Positions 34,692-46,718 of a DNA stretch of 64,000 bases are shown one piece after another; the first letter of the stretch is position 1, and every line of letters starts with the position of its first letter. The stretch is from Mycogone perniciosa (taxonomy: Eukaryota; Ascomycota; Sordariomycetes; Hypocreales; Hypocreaceae). The notes under the pieces were generated by a model. It was not told the origin of the DNA and did no database searches. It was given only the letters and a program-made list of their open reading frames with translations. A program made the position numbers and the translations under genes. The stretch covers positions 36,989-100,988 of the forward strand of contig JAOALB010000176.1 of the NCBI GenBank assembly GCA_025331125.1, read 5' to 3'.

Positions 34692-35452
34692 TCATTTCAC
34701 AATTGGTTGCTGGGTGACACTTGGAAACATAAAAGGGCTTGTCCTCACGTATCGCACATTTGTGAGAGAGTTCGTCGGTCTGAATACAACAATGCTGGGG
34801 CTACAGTGAGAGGATTTAGCATGGTGAAAATACTGTGTAAAGCTTGCAAAATAATGTGATTTCAGTACTATGTGCATAGCATTGGTAGGAGAATACAACA
34901 GTCCGTGCGACCTGCAAATGAACGGTGAATACTCGCAGATGGCCGGTTGGATGAACCAGAAAAACCACTCCAAGTACGTGGAAGTTGCCGTAATAGGCGC
35001 CTCAAACACAGACAAGCAGTTTGTCTTTGGCTGCTCGGCAGACCCTAGTGCCTCGCCTTTCAGGATTTTATGGATGAGGTTGAGGTTAAGTTGCTTTTGG
35101 GAAACGATCAAATTGCCATCCGAGTCCCCGACAGTAAGGGAGAAAGCACTGCACCCCTCTGCGTCCGCAAATAACAGCCTGAAGGGGATGCAGGCTCCAG
35201 CCGTCTGGACGTTATTGGTGAGGGTATTTACATAGATGCCCTGGAACCAGCCCTCTAAAAATAGAACTAGCCAATGCAATTTGACTGTTGACCATTGGCC
35301 ATTCACAGTGCAAGGTCCACATGTGCTGTCTGTTTGGCATGCCTGGTCGTTACGGCAATCGCCATTTGATGTACGCTTGGGCTCGCAGATGAACCCTCTC
35401 CGCACTCAAGATCAGCAGTACAAGAGCCGCATCTGCCATCTACATGGCATAC
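34692..35452 (-). pseudogene. Cys-rich, probably secreted protein gene, apparently frameshifted
   Basis: On the minus strand, codons for CHVDGRCGSCTADLECGEG run from about 35452, then the likely reading continues one frame over as FICEPKRTSNGDCRNDQACQ and TDSTCGPCT. The dense Cys spacing (C-x2-C, C-x5-C) resembles small extracellular disulfide modules. A 54-base GT..AG intron (about 35306-35253) would join CGPCT to GWFQGIYVNTLTNNVQTAGA and CIPFRLLFADAEGC. No start codon or signal peptide is evident, and the first frame is preceded by a stop. I therefore read it as a broken gene or one with an unseen upstream intron. The plus strand is also open in places, so chance cannot be excluded. The family is not recognised. 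Confidence 0.35.
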
Positions 35453-37074
35453 CTACTGGTCCAAATTACCAAGTGGATCTCGGTCAAAGGCCCTGAGTCA
35501 CATACGAGTATACGGAGTACTCCGTACTCGTAATACGTATGACGCAGCTTGTTTCTTATGCACTATAATAAGTTGGCTAACTATTAGGGATGACTCGAGA
35601 CTGCATCGGTGCTGGCCCCAAGTTAAGACTCCAATGGGATTAAAGTGAATGGAGGCCTTTACACTACTCCGTACCAACTATAAAATAGCTTCGTCATAAT
35701 ATTTTAGGAGCTTTGCGGAAATTTCCCCGGGATTCCTGTCGCGTAACGCGGTAATAGCACAAGATAAGGAACATTGGACATCTTACTCGTAAGTTCAAGT
35801 CCACTGGTCTCTAACTCATGTTTGAAGAAGCTAGTCTTCGTATCATTCATTACATTTGGTTGCATCGCGCGGACAGACTACCTAGGTATACTTGGCATTC
35901 TATGACAGTGCGTAGTAAGTACTCCGTAGTGACAGTCAATATAACATGTCACATAAATTTGCGCGATGGTAGCAGCTACTCCGTAGATGGTGACAGATTC
36001 GTGTTGTGCCTCCATCAGGGACTTTCTCTCGAGGTGAATTCAAGCCAGTGAAGATATATAATATTACGAACCCCGACCTTTTTTAGTATTGTTACTCTGG
36101 CTAGGTACTCTGCGGGTAACTTCTGACCCTACCGCTAAAGCAGTAGATGTCTGAATACCACTAATTACCGCTCTAGTTCCGACCGCCAGTTATAGGGTAA
36201 GTTAACTAAAAGGTCAGTATGAAGAACAATGCTGGGAAGAAGCGAATATCGCAAGCATACGCGTGAAAATGGAACCATTTAAGTCGTTCGTCACAGCCCG
36301 AAAACTGACATTTTTTTAATATGTAAGAACTATCTGGGGTAATATCAGCGGCGTAGCACCTACTGGTCCCATTCTGGTCAAACAACGCTCTGGATTTTGT
36401 GCTGTCCATGCCATCCCATTGTTGCAGGACTTCTCCCTATACCCACAGATTCAAACTTTACAACCAGGCTGCCACCGGCGAATATGGTCCCATACTGCCA
36501 GTACTATTGCCCAGACTCTTGACCATCCAAACTGCCCTCGAGCAGGGCCCTCAGAGACCTGAAGGCCAAAACATGTTATTAGCTGATCTCATATTGGGAA
36601 AGGGCGTGTTTTGATGTCTTACATTGAATGACTGCCATATCAACACTTCCTGTAGAGGAATGGATCAACAAGCACTGTCTAATATTAATTTTTACACAGG
36701 AATGAAGTGCTGCACATAATGGCAGTAGCATACACAAGCGGCATGGTCACGCACACACCCACATAACCCTGATCGGGGAGCTTGCGATACACCTTCTCTA
36801 CAAGTTAAAAAGACTGTTACTTGAGAAATGCAGTGATTGACTTGAGTTTCTACATTAGCAGCTTTCTCTTACTTTACTGTTGTAATGTAGAAGAAAAATG
36901 CAAAGATGGTATTTATCTATATGATAGGCCGCAATGTAAAGAGGTTGATCGAAAGTAACAAGCCCATGTAGCATCATCTTACTGCCTTGCTACCTATGAA
37001 CTAAGACCAGAGTTTGTCGCAAACCATATTCATGCCTAAAGGGACAATTTGAATTATATCAAAAGAATATTATG
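35453..37074. other. Intergenic region, no supported gene
   Basis: About 1.6 kb without a recognisable gene. It contains the near-palindromic TACTCCGTA cluster at 35503-35539 and A/T-rich stretches at 36660-37070. Short open frames at 35818-36051 and 36399-36614 have no family resemblance. Confidence 0.45.
35503..35539. repeat. Near-perfect palindrome built from TACTCCGTA words
   Basis: TACGAGTA and TACGGAGTA on one side mirror TACTCCGTA and CTCGTA on the other around the centre GGAGTACTCC. Only a TA dinucleotide breaks the symmetry. The sequence could fold into a stem of about 15 base pairs. Confidence 0.65.
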
Positions 37075-38469
37075 TTACCACTTGTTGTCTAATACTCTCC
37101 CATCTACAATATTGACCAAAGTCCTTACTGGATCCAACTTCTTACCTGGTGGCCCAAAGCGCATTGCTTTGAGCATGACGTCACGGTAGTTTCTACCGGG
37201 AGACACTTTCCCAAGAATTTGATCCTTTCTTGTTTCAACACGATCTGGGACGAGAATTGGTCGACCCACAACAGCATCCATGCCCTGCCAGGCAAATGTG
37301 ATGGCTTCTTTCGCGCCAGCTGGAATTCCAGCATCATCCATCATAAAGATTCTTGTTTGAGGGTAGTTTATTCGAATGAAATCGACGATGTTAGGGTTGA
37401 AGGCACCACCTCCACATAGGAATAGTTCGTCGATATCTTGTGAGGGTGCAAAGCGTTTATAATGATCCACAATGGCCTGTGCCGTGATGCGCGTAATGGT
37501 TGCAACAACATCATCTGGAGATAAGCCCTTTTTCTCCGCTTTGGTGATCAGGTCGTGAGCCAACGTATCCCGGAAATCCTCTCGTCCAGTTGTTTTTGGG
37601 ATGGTTCGTCGAAAGTATGCATGTGTTGATAGGAACTCGTCCACTAGGTCTTGATCAACCCGGCCTCGCTTGCCCATTTCGCCGTCTTTGTCGTATTCTT
37701 GTGCTCCGTTGGTGTAATGGCGAACAGCTGCGTCAATGTACACATTTCCAGGACCCGTGTCAAAGTCGTAACATTTGTCGACGCCACCTTGGCTATCTGG
37801 CGGAATAAAACACACATTGCTGATGCCACCAATGTTTTGGCATGCGCGCAGTTTGGTAGGGTGGTGTAGGAGTAAAGCATCAAAAAATGCGACTAGAGGA
37901 GCTCCCTGTCGACCGACAGCAACCTCGCTGATGCGGAAATCGGTCACAGTAGTAATTCCTGTGCGAGCTGCGATGATGGCACCTTCGGCCATGCTGAGCG
38001 TCGTCCTGACCTCCTTTTCCGTCGGGAATGGAAGATGCCATATCGTCAGCCCATGAGACCCAATGACGTCTACCTTAGATCTGTCGATGTTATTGTTGGT
38101 AAGGAAGTCTTCCGTCGCTTTGGCAAACGCCTCACCGAGCAGAACATTAACTTCTGCTATTTCCTGTGGTGAGGTAGAGTTGTGTAGAATCATCTTCATC
38201 ACTCGACTCTTGACACTTGGGCTCAAAGGCGTCTCGCCGTATTTTAAGAGCTCAAAGGTGACAGGCTGGCTCGGATCTTGTTGCCTAAATCGACAGAGGG
38301 CACAGTCAATGCCGTCCTTGGGTTGATTCGGTTAGCATCCTTCTGGTGAAGTGTATGCATTGGCGGGAACGGGGAGGTGATCTACCATGGAGGTTCCGCT
38401 GTTCAGTCCCAAGACCGTCATGTCCAATATTGAGCCATCAGGACCCTTGTTAGCAACAATTGACCCCAT
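37075..38469 (-). CDS. Anhydro-N-acetylmuramic acid kinase (AnmK-like)
   Basis: Two exons (38469-38386 and 38316-37075) join across a 69-base intron to 441 residues. The intron falls exactly inside the phosphate-binding motif, giving VLGLNSGTSM|DGIDCAL. Other family blocks are VDVIGSHGLTIWH, TVTDFRISEVAVGRQGAPLV, ACQNIGGISNVCFIP, the glycine-rich CYDFDTGPGNVYIDAAV, and the ASKHA-fold ending LFLCGGGAFNPNI with PAGAKEAITFAWQG. Bacterial AnmK cleaves and phosphorylates 1,6-anhydro-N-acetylmuramic acid in cell-wall recycling. Fungi make no peptidoglycan, so the fungal enzyme may use imported bacterial fragments or related anhydro-sugars such as levoglucosan. Length and motifs are intact. Horizontal origin followed by intron gain is an inference. 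Confidence 0.88.
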
Positions 38470-40143
38470 CCTGGATGAGTAAAGAGAAGACAAAAGACGC
38501 TGCATACTGGGATCTTGCCCTTAACCCTCACGGCAACCTGAGGGTACAGGCTGAAGGCCTGCTTATAATGTATGACGCTCCCCGCATTTTTTTCTTCCCC
38601 GTCTGTTAAGAATACGGATCCACACCAATAATTTGCGGATCAGAGGATCAGTAATAGCAGACAATCTGCAACGTAACTACGAATTTTGACGGACACTCCG
38701 TATTCCCGGCGCCATCGCCACGTGTGCATACGCCATGCGGGGTTCGGAACTATCTGCGGATTAAGGTGTTGCAAGCGGCAAGCCCTCCACAACGGTCCTG
38801 CAGGATAAACGGACATTTCAGACGATGTCTTGCCTGATCTGGAACCTTGAACATCCTACGGGGCAAGGGAACACACCCAATAAGGTTGTACTGTTCGCTT
38901 GACCTCAGAGACCGCGAGGCGAGGCGAGACGAGACGATAAGCGATTGTAATCTAGGCGAACTAGTCGTGTATACGGGTGAAGGGCAGTATTCGCTTGAAA
39001 GGCAACTCGCCTGAACGGGAACACGCTAAATTATGTTCCCGTGATATTAGCAATAGCACCAAATAGTTGTGCGGAACAAACGCTCTGTATCTATCAAACA
39101 GCCTGAATGGGAGATAGAACACATCTACGAAAATGCAGAGCGCATTCGTCGTCGACATTTTTCTCAGTCCCTTACTCCAATTTATATGCACGACGTGAGA
39201 GGGTAATAACTAAGGTTGCTGTCGGTTACATGCATATGCACAGGGGTGCGCTCTACTGCGGGCGCTTTGTGAATAGTGTTCCTTGCAATGCGAGGTTGAC
39301 CCAGGGTTTGTAACCAATTAGCCAACACAGAACAAAGGCGCCTCATTTCTTCATGATTCAGGACACGAGAATGCGCCAGCCTTGTTAACCATTACGCGTG
39401 TCACATCGCATTATCGGATAACAGACAAGGAGCTGTCGGGCGAAAAAAAAAGGGATATATCGGATACGGGACACCCCTTAACGGCACGACTGTATGGGGC
39501 ATTCTGCCGTTTACGAGGACTAAAATAACAATAGTACGGAGTATTCCAAATTTGAATCATGTACGTCCGACGGACGTTTCTTCCTTTCCCCACGGGAACA
39601 GCCGCCTTGAAAGAATAGTACTATTATGGAGCGACAGACACCAAAAGATAACAACCCTCGCTAGCCCATGGGGTCCCCGGTTTGACCGGAATCCGGATCG
39701 TCACCTGGGCATTTATTATCGACTAGAATACCAATAGTGCTCTCTAAGGAGGGAGAGTCGCGTGGCACAAGGAGATATCAGGTCGCGATAGAACGGCAAA
39801 AAGGCAGAAAGGTCAACGGCGTAGGGCATTCGCCACGTTACATGGGAGTGATGCCGTTGTTTATTGATCTTACCCACGCTTATCTAAATCAGCTACCGTT
39901 GAAACGAGATTAATTCATTGAGCGGAGAGAGGGAACAAGTCTCGACTGATTGGCCAGCACAAAAGTCAGCCCATCAGAAAGGAATCCGTCAAACTTTATT
40001 TTATGTGTTTATAAAGGGGCTGGTATGCCAATTCCCGGTTGCCGCTGTTTGGGAAGAAAACTTTTCAGTTCTAACTGGCAATCGGACGCAGGAATAATCG
40101 AGTGTCTCACGCGTTGAACTTCGCGTCTACCTTGCTTTGAACC
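38470..40143. other. Divergent intergenic region between AnmK-like and MFS genes
   Basis: The region should contain both promoters. ATTGG is at about 39950 and a TATA-like box at 40008. Short frames near 38961-39737 are not protein-like. A run of A lies at about 39443. Confidence 0.5.
40008..40017 (+). promoter_or_regulatory. TATA-like box of the MFS transporter gene
   Basis: TTTATAAAGG lies 127 bases upstream of the ATG at 40144, with an inverted CCAAT (ATTGG) 60 bases further upstream. The spacing would place transcription initiation near 40040-40050. Confidence 0.4.
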
Positions 40144-41907
40144 ATGTCATCCGAAGAGAAAGTCGTCGCCATGGAGGGCGATCTCGAGAAGTCTTTGGCA
40201 ACATCCAAGGATCACAACATTGAGACCTCTTCTGACCATGATTTGGCTGAGGAAATCATCATGCTGCAGGACATAGATCCTGTCATGGACAGGAAAATGC
40301 ATCTCGTGAATAATGTGAGTGCATGAACAAGGATGCTGGCTGATTGAGACCTTTTACTTACACTTGCAAGACTTTGGACGAGATTGGCTGGACAAACTAC
40401 CACTGGAAATTGTTCTTCCTCAATGGCTTCGGGTAGGTCGCGTAAAACACACAAAAGCAAATCACACTTGACTAGGAATGAAGCTTACTAGCCCATCCCA
40501 AATAGATACGCCGTGGACGCCTTGCAACTATCACTGCAGGGCATTATCGCGCCCCAGGCTGTTCTCGAATTCCAGCCATCTTATCACTCAGGGCTTGTCA
40601 TCGCCCTGTACATGGGCATGATGGTCGGCGCTGTGTTCTGGGGTCTCCTTGCAGATATCATTGGTCGCAAAGTCGCCTTTAACGTCTCTCTCTTCATCTG
40701 CTCCATCTTCTGTATCGTTGCTGGCGCAGCACCGAGCTGGGAGTCCCTCGGATTCTTCATCGCCGTGGCTGCATTTGGTGCTGGCGGCAACCTCATCTTG
40801 GATACCGCTGTATTCCTTGAATTTTTGCCCTCGAACAAGCAGTGGGTCTCCAGCACCTTGGCTGCTTGGTGGGGAATCGGATGCACAATTGCTGGTCTGG
40901 TGGCTTGGGGATTTATGCGTAAGTTTTGTCATTTTCCTTCCTCCATGCGCTCAGCGCGAATTCTGTGAGCTAACCCATATGGTGTGGCAGCAAATTTCTC
41001 ATGTACAGATGCCAGTAACTGCACACGAGCAAACAACAGTGGCTGGCGATATGAGATGTACACCATGGGCGCCTTGATTTTCCTCATGAGCATTGCTCGA
41101 GTTACCGTCATCCGCCTCCGCGAAACGCCAAAATTCCTTCTCGGCCAGGGCAGAGACGCCGAGGTCGTCGAGAACTTCCAGGAACTGGCTCGGCAATACG
41201 GCCGTCCTTGCTCCCTCACTCTTGAGCAGCTCGAGGCTTGTGGAAAGGTCAACTTCGCCCACTCACGCAGCCGATTCTCATTCGGCGAGTTCTTCATTCA
41301 CTTCCGCAGTTTGTTCCTCACCAAGAAAGTTGCCTTCCTCACGGTTCTCATCTGGGCATCCTGGGCCATCATTGGTCTTGCCTACCCCCTCTTTAACGTT
41401 TTCCTGCCTTACTACCTTGCTAGCCGTGGTGTTCAGTTTGGCGTGACTAGCACAAATGAGAACTGGCGAAACTATGCCCTTGTCCAGATCTGTGGCATAT
41501 TCGGCCCTCTGCTCGGTGGTGTCATGGCAAATACGAAGATCTTTGGTAGACGATACACCATGATTATCGGCGCGCTCATCACCATGGCATTCTTCTTTGC
41601 CTATTCCCAAGTGTCGTCACAAGACGCCAATATTGCATACACCTGCGTTATCTCCTTCACTCTGGAGATCTACTATGGTGTCCTGTACGGATACACGGCC
41701 GAGACACTGCCATCAGCACATCGCGGCACCGGCAACGGCGTTGCAGTCGCGTTTTGTCGATTGGCGGGTGCTATGTCCGCTGTTGTCGCGACATACGCAG
41801 ACCCAACTACAACAGCCCCCGTGTTTGTCTGCGCCGCGCTTTATGGTGCCCTCGCAGTCCTGGCATTCTTGCTGCCTTTTGAACCCTACGGCAAGCGAGC
41901 TGCTTAA
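40144..41907 (+). CDS. MFS transporter (SV2/sugar-transporter-like)
   Basis: Four exons (40144-40314, 40371-40432, 40506-40918, 40991-41907) join in phase to 520 residues. An acidic cytoplasmic N-terminus of about 57 residues leads to TLDEIGWTNYHWKLFFLNGF. The first half has GMMVGAVFWGLLADIIGRKV, the signature between helices 2 and 3 (G-x3-D-x2-GRK), and VAAFGAGGNLILDTAVFLEF. A charged central loop contains RLRETPKFLLGQGRD, the PESPRF-like motif of sugar-porter and SV2-like members. The second half holds GVMANTKIFGRRYTM and YTAETLPSAHRGTGNG. About 12 membrane segments can be counted. Substrate is unknown; organic acids, aromatic acids or sugars are all possible in this group. Confidence 0.88.
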
Positions 41908-42822
41908 TCTACCATGCTGGGGGTACGGTACCACATTTCATAGAACTGAACATTCCATAGTATGGCCAACCAGTTGGAATACACTAATCTCTCTTTCTTT
42001 CTCTACTATGCCTTTTTTTAATATCATTCGTCACATATAATCCAGTCTTGCGCACGTCACTTAACCCCGCCCGTAGTTCTTTCACTTATTCCGCATGGCG
42101 TCTCAGCAACTTGCCTGAGGTCTATTCTACTAATGATGTTTCTTAGGTAGCATAAATAAGACGCTTTGGAAGTTTAGCCTCTGCACTCAATAGTGCTTGC
42201 TAAAATAGTCAACAGACGTTGTAGTTGGTTAGGTAGAAAAGAGATAGATAGAAGGTCGGGAGGTGTATTGTAAGACTTCAGCTATCATCCTTTGCCTTCC
42301 TGGGAAAGAGGATACTCACTATATCTGTATATAGAGATTTGCAGAGATCTGCCGGCTCTCGGCACGATCTTCTGCCAACCCCAGTACATACCTCCTTGGC
42401 ATACGAGTATGTATACTAACCGGGTGTACTCCGTACAGTATATTTATTGCCTTATATCCGGCAGCAGTAAACCGGATATGTTACTCAATGCCCCGAAAAG
42501 ATAACCTATTATATAAAGCGACTTCTCGATAGCCAACTAATAAAAGGAATCCATGGAGACCGTTGCTCTGTGGGTTGACTGTTCATATGTAAGCCGGTCC
42601 GACTGACAGTAAGGCCCCTGTCTGCTGCATAAGCAGATACGTCACACTCGGGCCGGCTCACATTCTTAATCGACCGAATAGATGACCTTTTGAGATCCTT
42701 ATAAGGTACAGCCCCCTCTTTTCCTCACAGTAAATCTTGCCTCCTAGTAAATCTCAACATTCAGCGGTTTCGAGACCACAATCCACTATGCCTTAATTAT
42801 AATAACTAAACATCAATTCAAT
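41908..42822. other. Intergenic region upstream of the GH88 gene
   Basis: No gene is seen. A TATA-like TTATAAGG at about 42699-42706 and pyrimidine-rich sequence at 42710-42730 lie about 100 bases upstream of the GH88 ATG. TACTCCGTACAGTATA occurs near 42426. Confidence 0.45.
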
Positions 42823-44460
42823 ATGGACTCGGAAATATATCCATTAAATGAGCAATCGCCAATGCAGGATACAATTTCGAGAAACCGACCGAACAGTGAC
42901 CCCTGGACGCAGGTGGATTTACAGCGCCTAACCCTGCAGGAGAGATCAGCGAACCGCCGGCAGCCCGGTATAAGGCTAGATATCTATCTACACGAGCTGT
43001 TTGACGAAAACATTGTCGCTAAAATTTTCAGGGTCGCCAACAAATATATGGTGCCTCAGCCCACTGGTCAACCCGCTAATGGTATCAAGCAAAAGCGTCA
43101 GACGTATCCGGAGATTGTGCCCCAGAACGGTCCCAATGCAGGACATTATCAGTTGCGTAAAGCCGATTTCTGGACTTGTGGCTTCTTGCCTGGTACTCTT
43201 TATTCTCTACTTGAGAGGGCAAGCAAGTACCCACAGTCTATGGACTATATGAACGGCGAAAAGGAGATGCCATACTTGCATCCGTTCAATTTGCGGACTC
43301 AACTGCTCACTCTCTGCAAGGCCTGGTCCGACCCGCTCCATGAAATGATGAGCAGGAGTGATAACCACAGCCTGGGACTCATGCTCATGCCCGCCCTCCA
43401 AAAAGAGTGGGAAGTAACAGTCAATGAGCATACCTTGGGAAACCTCATGGTGGCAGGGAGCGCGTTGGCCTTGAGATATGGCCGTCAAGCCAAAGTCATT
43501 CGAAGCTGGGATACTCTTACTATGAAGGACATCAGCGTGACGTATGAGTATCAGAACTGCTTGGTTGCCATCGACAGCTTGTGCAACCTGGACCTGATCT
43601 TTTACCAGTCGCAATATACACATGATAAAAGCCTGGCCGAGGTGGCGGCAACTCATGCACGGACACTCCTCCAGACTCACTTGTGACCTATTTCAGTCTC
43701 AAATAGGCCTAAGGAGGGATATCAGGGACAACTGTACGCTGCCTACGAACTGGTGAATCTCGATGCTCGCACGGGGGAAGTGAAGTGGCAGAAGACGGTA
43801 CACGGGTACTCAGATGAGTCCGTATGGGCGCGAGGACAAGCATGGGCGATCTTGGGTTTTGCGCAGACGTACATGTGGACGAAAGATCAGGCGTTCCTCG
43901 AAGCTGCTTGCGGCTTGGCAGAGCACCTTGTATACAGACTCGAAACGGCCCCTGGCTGTGTCGACGTGCCCTTCCCAGGCCAGCAAATCGACGGCATAAC
44001 CACAACCGAGAATTCTCAACGGCGTACCTGTGGAAGACTTGTTCCTCTGTGGGACTTTGACGCCCCGATCCACGACCCAGTGAAACCGCTGCGGGATTCC
44101 TCTGCCGGAGTCATCGCCGCGAACGGGATGCTGATAATCTCCCAAGCGCTTACCGGAATAGGGTGGCACGGTCTGTCCCAGCGCTTTTTCGATGCGGCGG
44201 TGGAGATCGTCAGGGACACACTGGACTTATCACTCGCGGCTGAGAGGGCGAGGTTTGTACGTGGCGATACTGTGGGGTCCTATGATATGCCCAATGTGGA
44301 AGACACGTTCGAGGGGAGAACGTTTGAGGCGATATTGAAGGATGGGACGGTGTGCAATAATGAGAATGCCATGAGGAGGCGAGTGGAGCATGGGCTTGTG
44401 TATGGGGATTATTATCTGATTGAGTTTGGGAATAGGCTTTTGAAGATGGGGGTAGCGTAG
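42823..44460 (+). pseudogene. GH88 glycosidase gene (unsaturated glucuronyl hydrolase type) with in-frame stop
   Basis: One continuous frame from the ATG at 42823 to the stop at 44460 is interrupted only by a TGA at 43684-43686. Before it the frame reads AAGAVIRSWD-like RQAKVIRSWDTLTMKDISVT, LVAIDSLCNLDLIFYQSQYT and THARTLLQTHL; after it come RPKEGYQGQLYAAYELVNLD, GYSDESVWARGQAWAILGFA and VEHGLVYGDYYLIEFGNRLL. Both halves match GH88 in order and spacing. The stop stands where family members commonly have Arg (THLRP), so CGA to TGA is the simplest cause. The first catalytic Asp region, usually H-D-L-G-F, reads NHSLGLM, so that Asp also seems lost. No signal peptide is present. A 30-35 base intron would be too short. 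The enzyme would have removed unsaturated uronic acids from pectin-like oligosaccharides. Confidence 0.85.
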
Positions 44461-44642
44461 AGCAGTTTCATCAGTGGACTTGTCAAAACTAGAAACTTCC
44501 CAAGAGTGTATTCAAGAGTCTATTTAGAAGGGGACTGCTGTGTCCCACCCAAGGAGTTTCCAAGATTAGATCTATATAAATGGCATTTTGTTTCCATGGA
44601 ACTCTAAAGTATAGCTCTTCTCAAATTTGATCACAACGTACG

Positions 44643-45884
44643 CTACTCGAGTTTGCTGGACAAAGACCCCTCCACGGGCTGGCCAATTCTCTCAAATACC
44701 CTCTGGATGGCACCCCATCTCAGGTTCCATATCGTGTTGTGATCTGCGCACTTGGTGGTTGTGCTATGGTAGTCAATCACGTCACTGCAATGCGGCACAT
44801 CCCAACACTGATCAAACCACAGCGGACCCTTGGAGCCTTCTTCGCCGATCACCATGTCGTTTGCCGCAAAGAAAACATCAACCCGCAATCTCTTTCCTGA
44901 CGCACGCAGGGACTCTGCTAAGAGCGGCACGAGCGTGTCGTAGTCTCCCCAGTCGCTCCATCCAGCTTTGCAGTCAACCTTTTTCATAAGCAGCACGGCA
45001 TCGGGTGAGATACCCTCTATTCCCTCGGCGTATATACGCTCAAGAATCTTGGGCCACAGTTCCTCTTCAGACCTGGCGCCCTCCCTATCCATTCCCTCTC
45101 TGTCAGTTCCCTCATCGTCGCCTTTTGGCAACGCCGGTGTGAGTTTAGCCATGAGAGCGTGGCAAAGATCAAGTGAGGCACCTATGATGGGACCGATATG
45201 GTTATTGACGAGCTTTGCAAGTTTGTCGACATTATTGATCACACTGGCAGGCAATAACTGAGCAATAGACAAGACTTTTACGCCTGTATGTGAGGGCAGA
45301 ATCCAGGGCCCTCCAATGGCGAGGTAGGGCTTCTCTGGGTGGAGAAATTGGGGGTGATGCAGCATCATGTCGAGGGCATAGATGGTGCCACCACTATGGC
45401 ACCCCAGAGATACGTGTTGTATCCCAAGATGGCTGAGAAGTGCCGGAATAACCTCTACTCATTCAATCATTAGCTCCTGATGGTAAGATCGAATATGCAG
45501 GCTAGTGATCGTGAATATCTTTCTCAACCAACATTAAGAGAACATAGCTGGTCATCTCAGCGTGGGAAACTCACCCAGCCATAGGCTCATTCTGTGCTCC
45601 GCATCAGCAGCATCGGTACCTCCGATGCCAGGTCTGTCTGGATTGATGATGCGAATGTTGTGCTGCTTGGCGACCTCGTCCTTGGCGATATGGACCAAGC
45701 GCGATCCCAGCAACGAGCCGAAGAAGAGAAAGACGTTTTCTTGTTCGGGATGAGACTCATTGCGGTAGCCGAAGCCGGCATATTCGACTTTGAATGGCCT
45801 GGTGCGGCCGTTAGCTGGATCTGCAGGGAGCTCAAAGGTCCTGCTGAATCGTTGGTCGTTGATGTAGTAAGATGAAGCCATCAT
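44643..45884 (-). CDS. Alpha/beta hydrolase of unknown substrate
   Basis: Two exons (45884-45575 and 45457-44643) join in phase across a 117-base intron to 374 residues. The ATG pair at 45884/45881 starts MMASSYYINDQRFSRTFELP. Early blocks are ENVFLFFGSLLGSRLVHIAK and IRIINPDRPGIGGTD, matching the strand after the oxyanion loop in alpha/beta hydrolases. The nucleophile elbow appears after the intron as HVSLGCHSGGTIYALDMML. Late blocks include VDVFFAANDMVIGEEG, a likely Asp-bearing strand, and CSDVIDYHSTTTKCADHNTI with candidate catalytic His residues. No signal peptide or other targeting signal is visible. It is convergent with the GH88 gene. Esterase or lipase-like activity is likely, but the family is not more closely defined. 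Confidence 0.75.
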
Positions 45885-46718
45885 GATGGGTTGTCTTGCC
45901 AGCGCACACTGAAACCTGAAAGCATTAAGGAGCAGGTTTTGTTGCTGAATATCACCAGAGTCATTCTGGAGCTTTTCGCCAAGCACAAGTTGAACACGTG
46001 ATTCAGAGGGATTGGATTCTTTGCGCCTTTTGTTGGCCCGAACGGCTTTATTGGATTGGGCCCAACCCCCAGAAGAATAAGGGACCCTGTGGCTCTCCCT
46101 CTTCCATGATTATGGAGGGTTGAAGGCTTGGATCACCCCTTCGATGACCAGATTCCTTGAAGATATATTCCAGTCACTATTATCCAGATCAGGGTCCTAC
46201 CATGACTTTTCGCAGGAAGAAAGATAATAGAAATAGATTTAGTATCTCTTGAGTGATTAAATCAGAACACTATCCTTTCAACTTTGTGATGCACCTAAAG
46301 AGAGTATCTCTCTGAGCTGCTGTAGAGTCTAAAATTGGTATTAGTTTGCGTCTATGAAGGAATTACTTGAACGAAAAACTTCAACAGGAACTTATTGATA
46401 CATCACTACGGACCACCGCGATGATAGACGCTGTTTGAGTTCCGTTGTTTAACTGTCCTAGAATTTTGGCCAATTTTGAACCCAGTTATCTGTTACTCTT
46501 TTCAGTTCACTCCTCCACTATGCTTGTTGTTCCACCTCCTGCTCACTACTATCTTGCACGTAGCAAGACCGGTGATGTAGATGTAGAATTACGCCATCTC
46601 TACCCCTACTTTTATGAAGTTGTCGTTATACTATTCGCCCTCCACTGGATCCAGAAAGATGCAAAGGTCACATTTGACTGGAATCCAACTCAAAATATCC
46701 GACTTTGTGGATATTATA
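45885..46718. other. Intergenic region
   Basis: The region holds the promoter of the hydrolase and the 3' flank of the SQR gene. The frame at 46445-46738 is probably chance. No element is recognised. Confidence 0.45.

Noticed and set aside
34870..35235. 121-codon plus-strand frame opposite the Cys-rich block
   Set aside because: The minus strand shows regular Cys spacing over the same region. The plus frame has no such pattern, although neither is certain.
43684..43720. Short intron explaining the GH88 stop
   Set aside because: The only GT..AG options are about 30-35 bases, shorter than every other intron here (54 bases or more), and the frame across the TGA already matches the family without removal.
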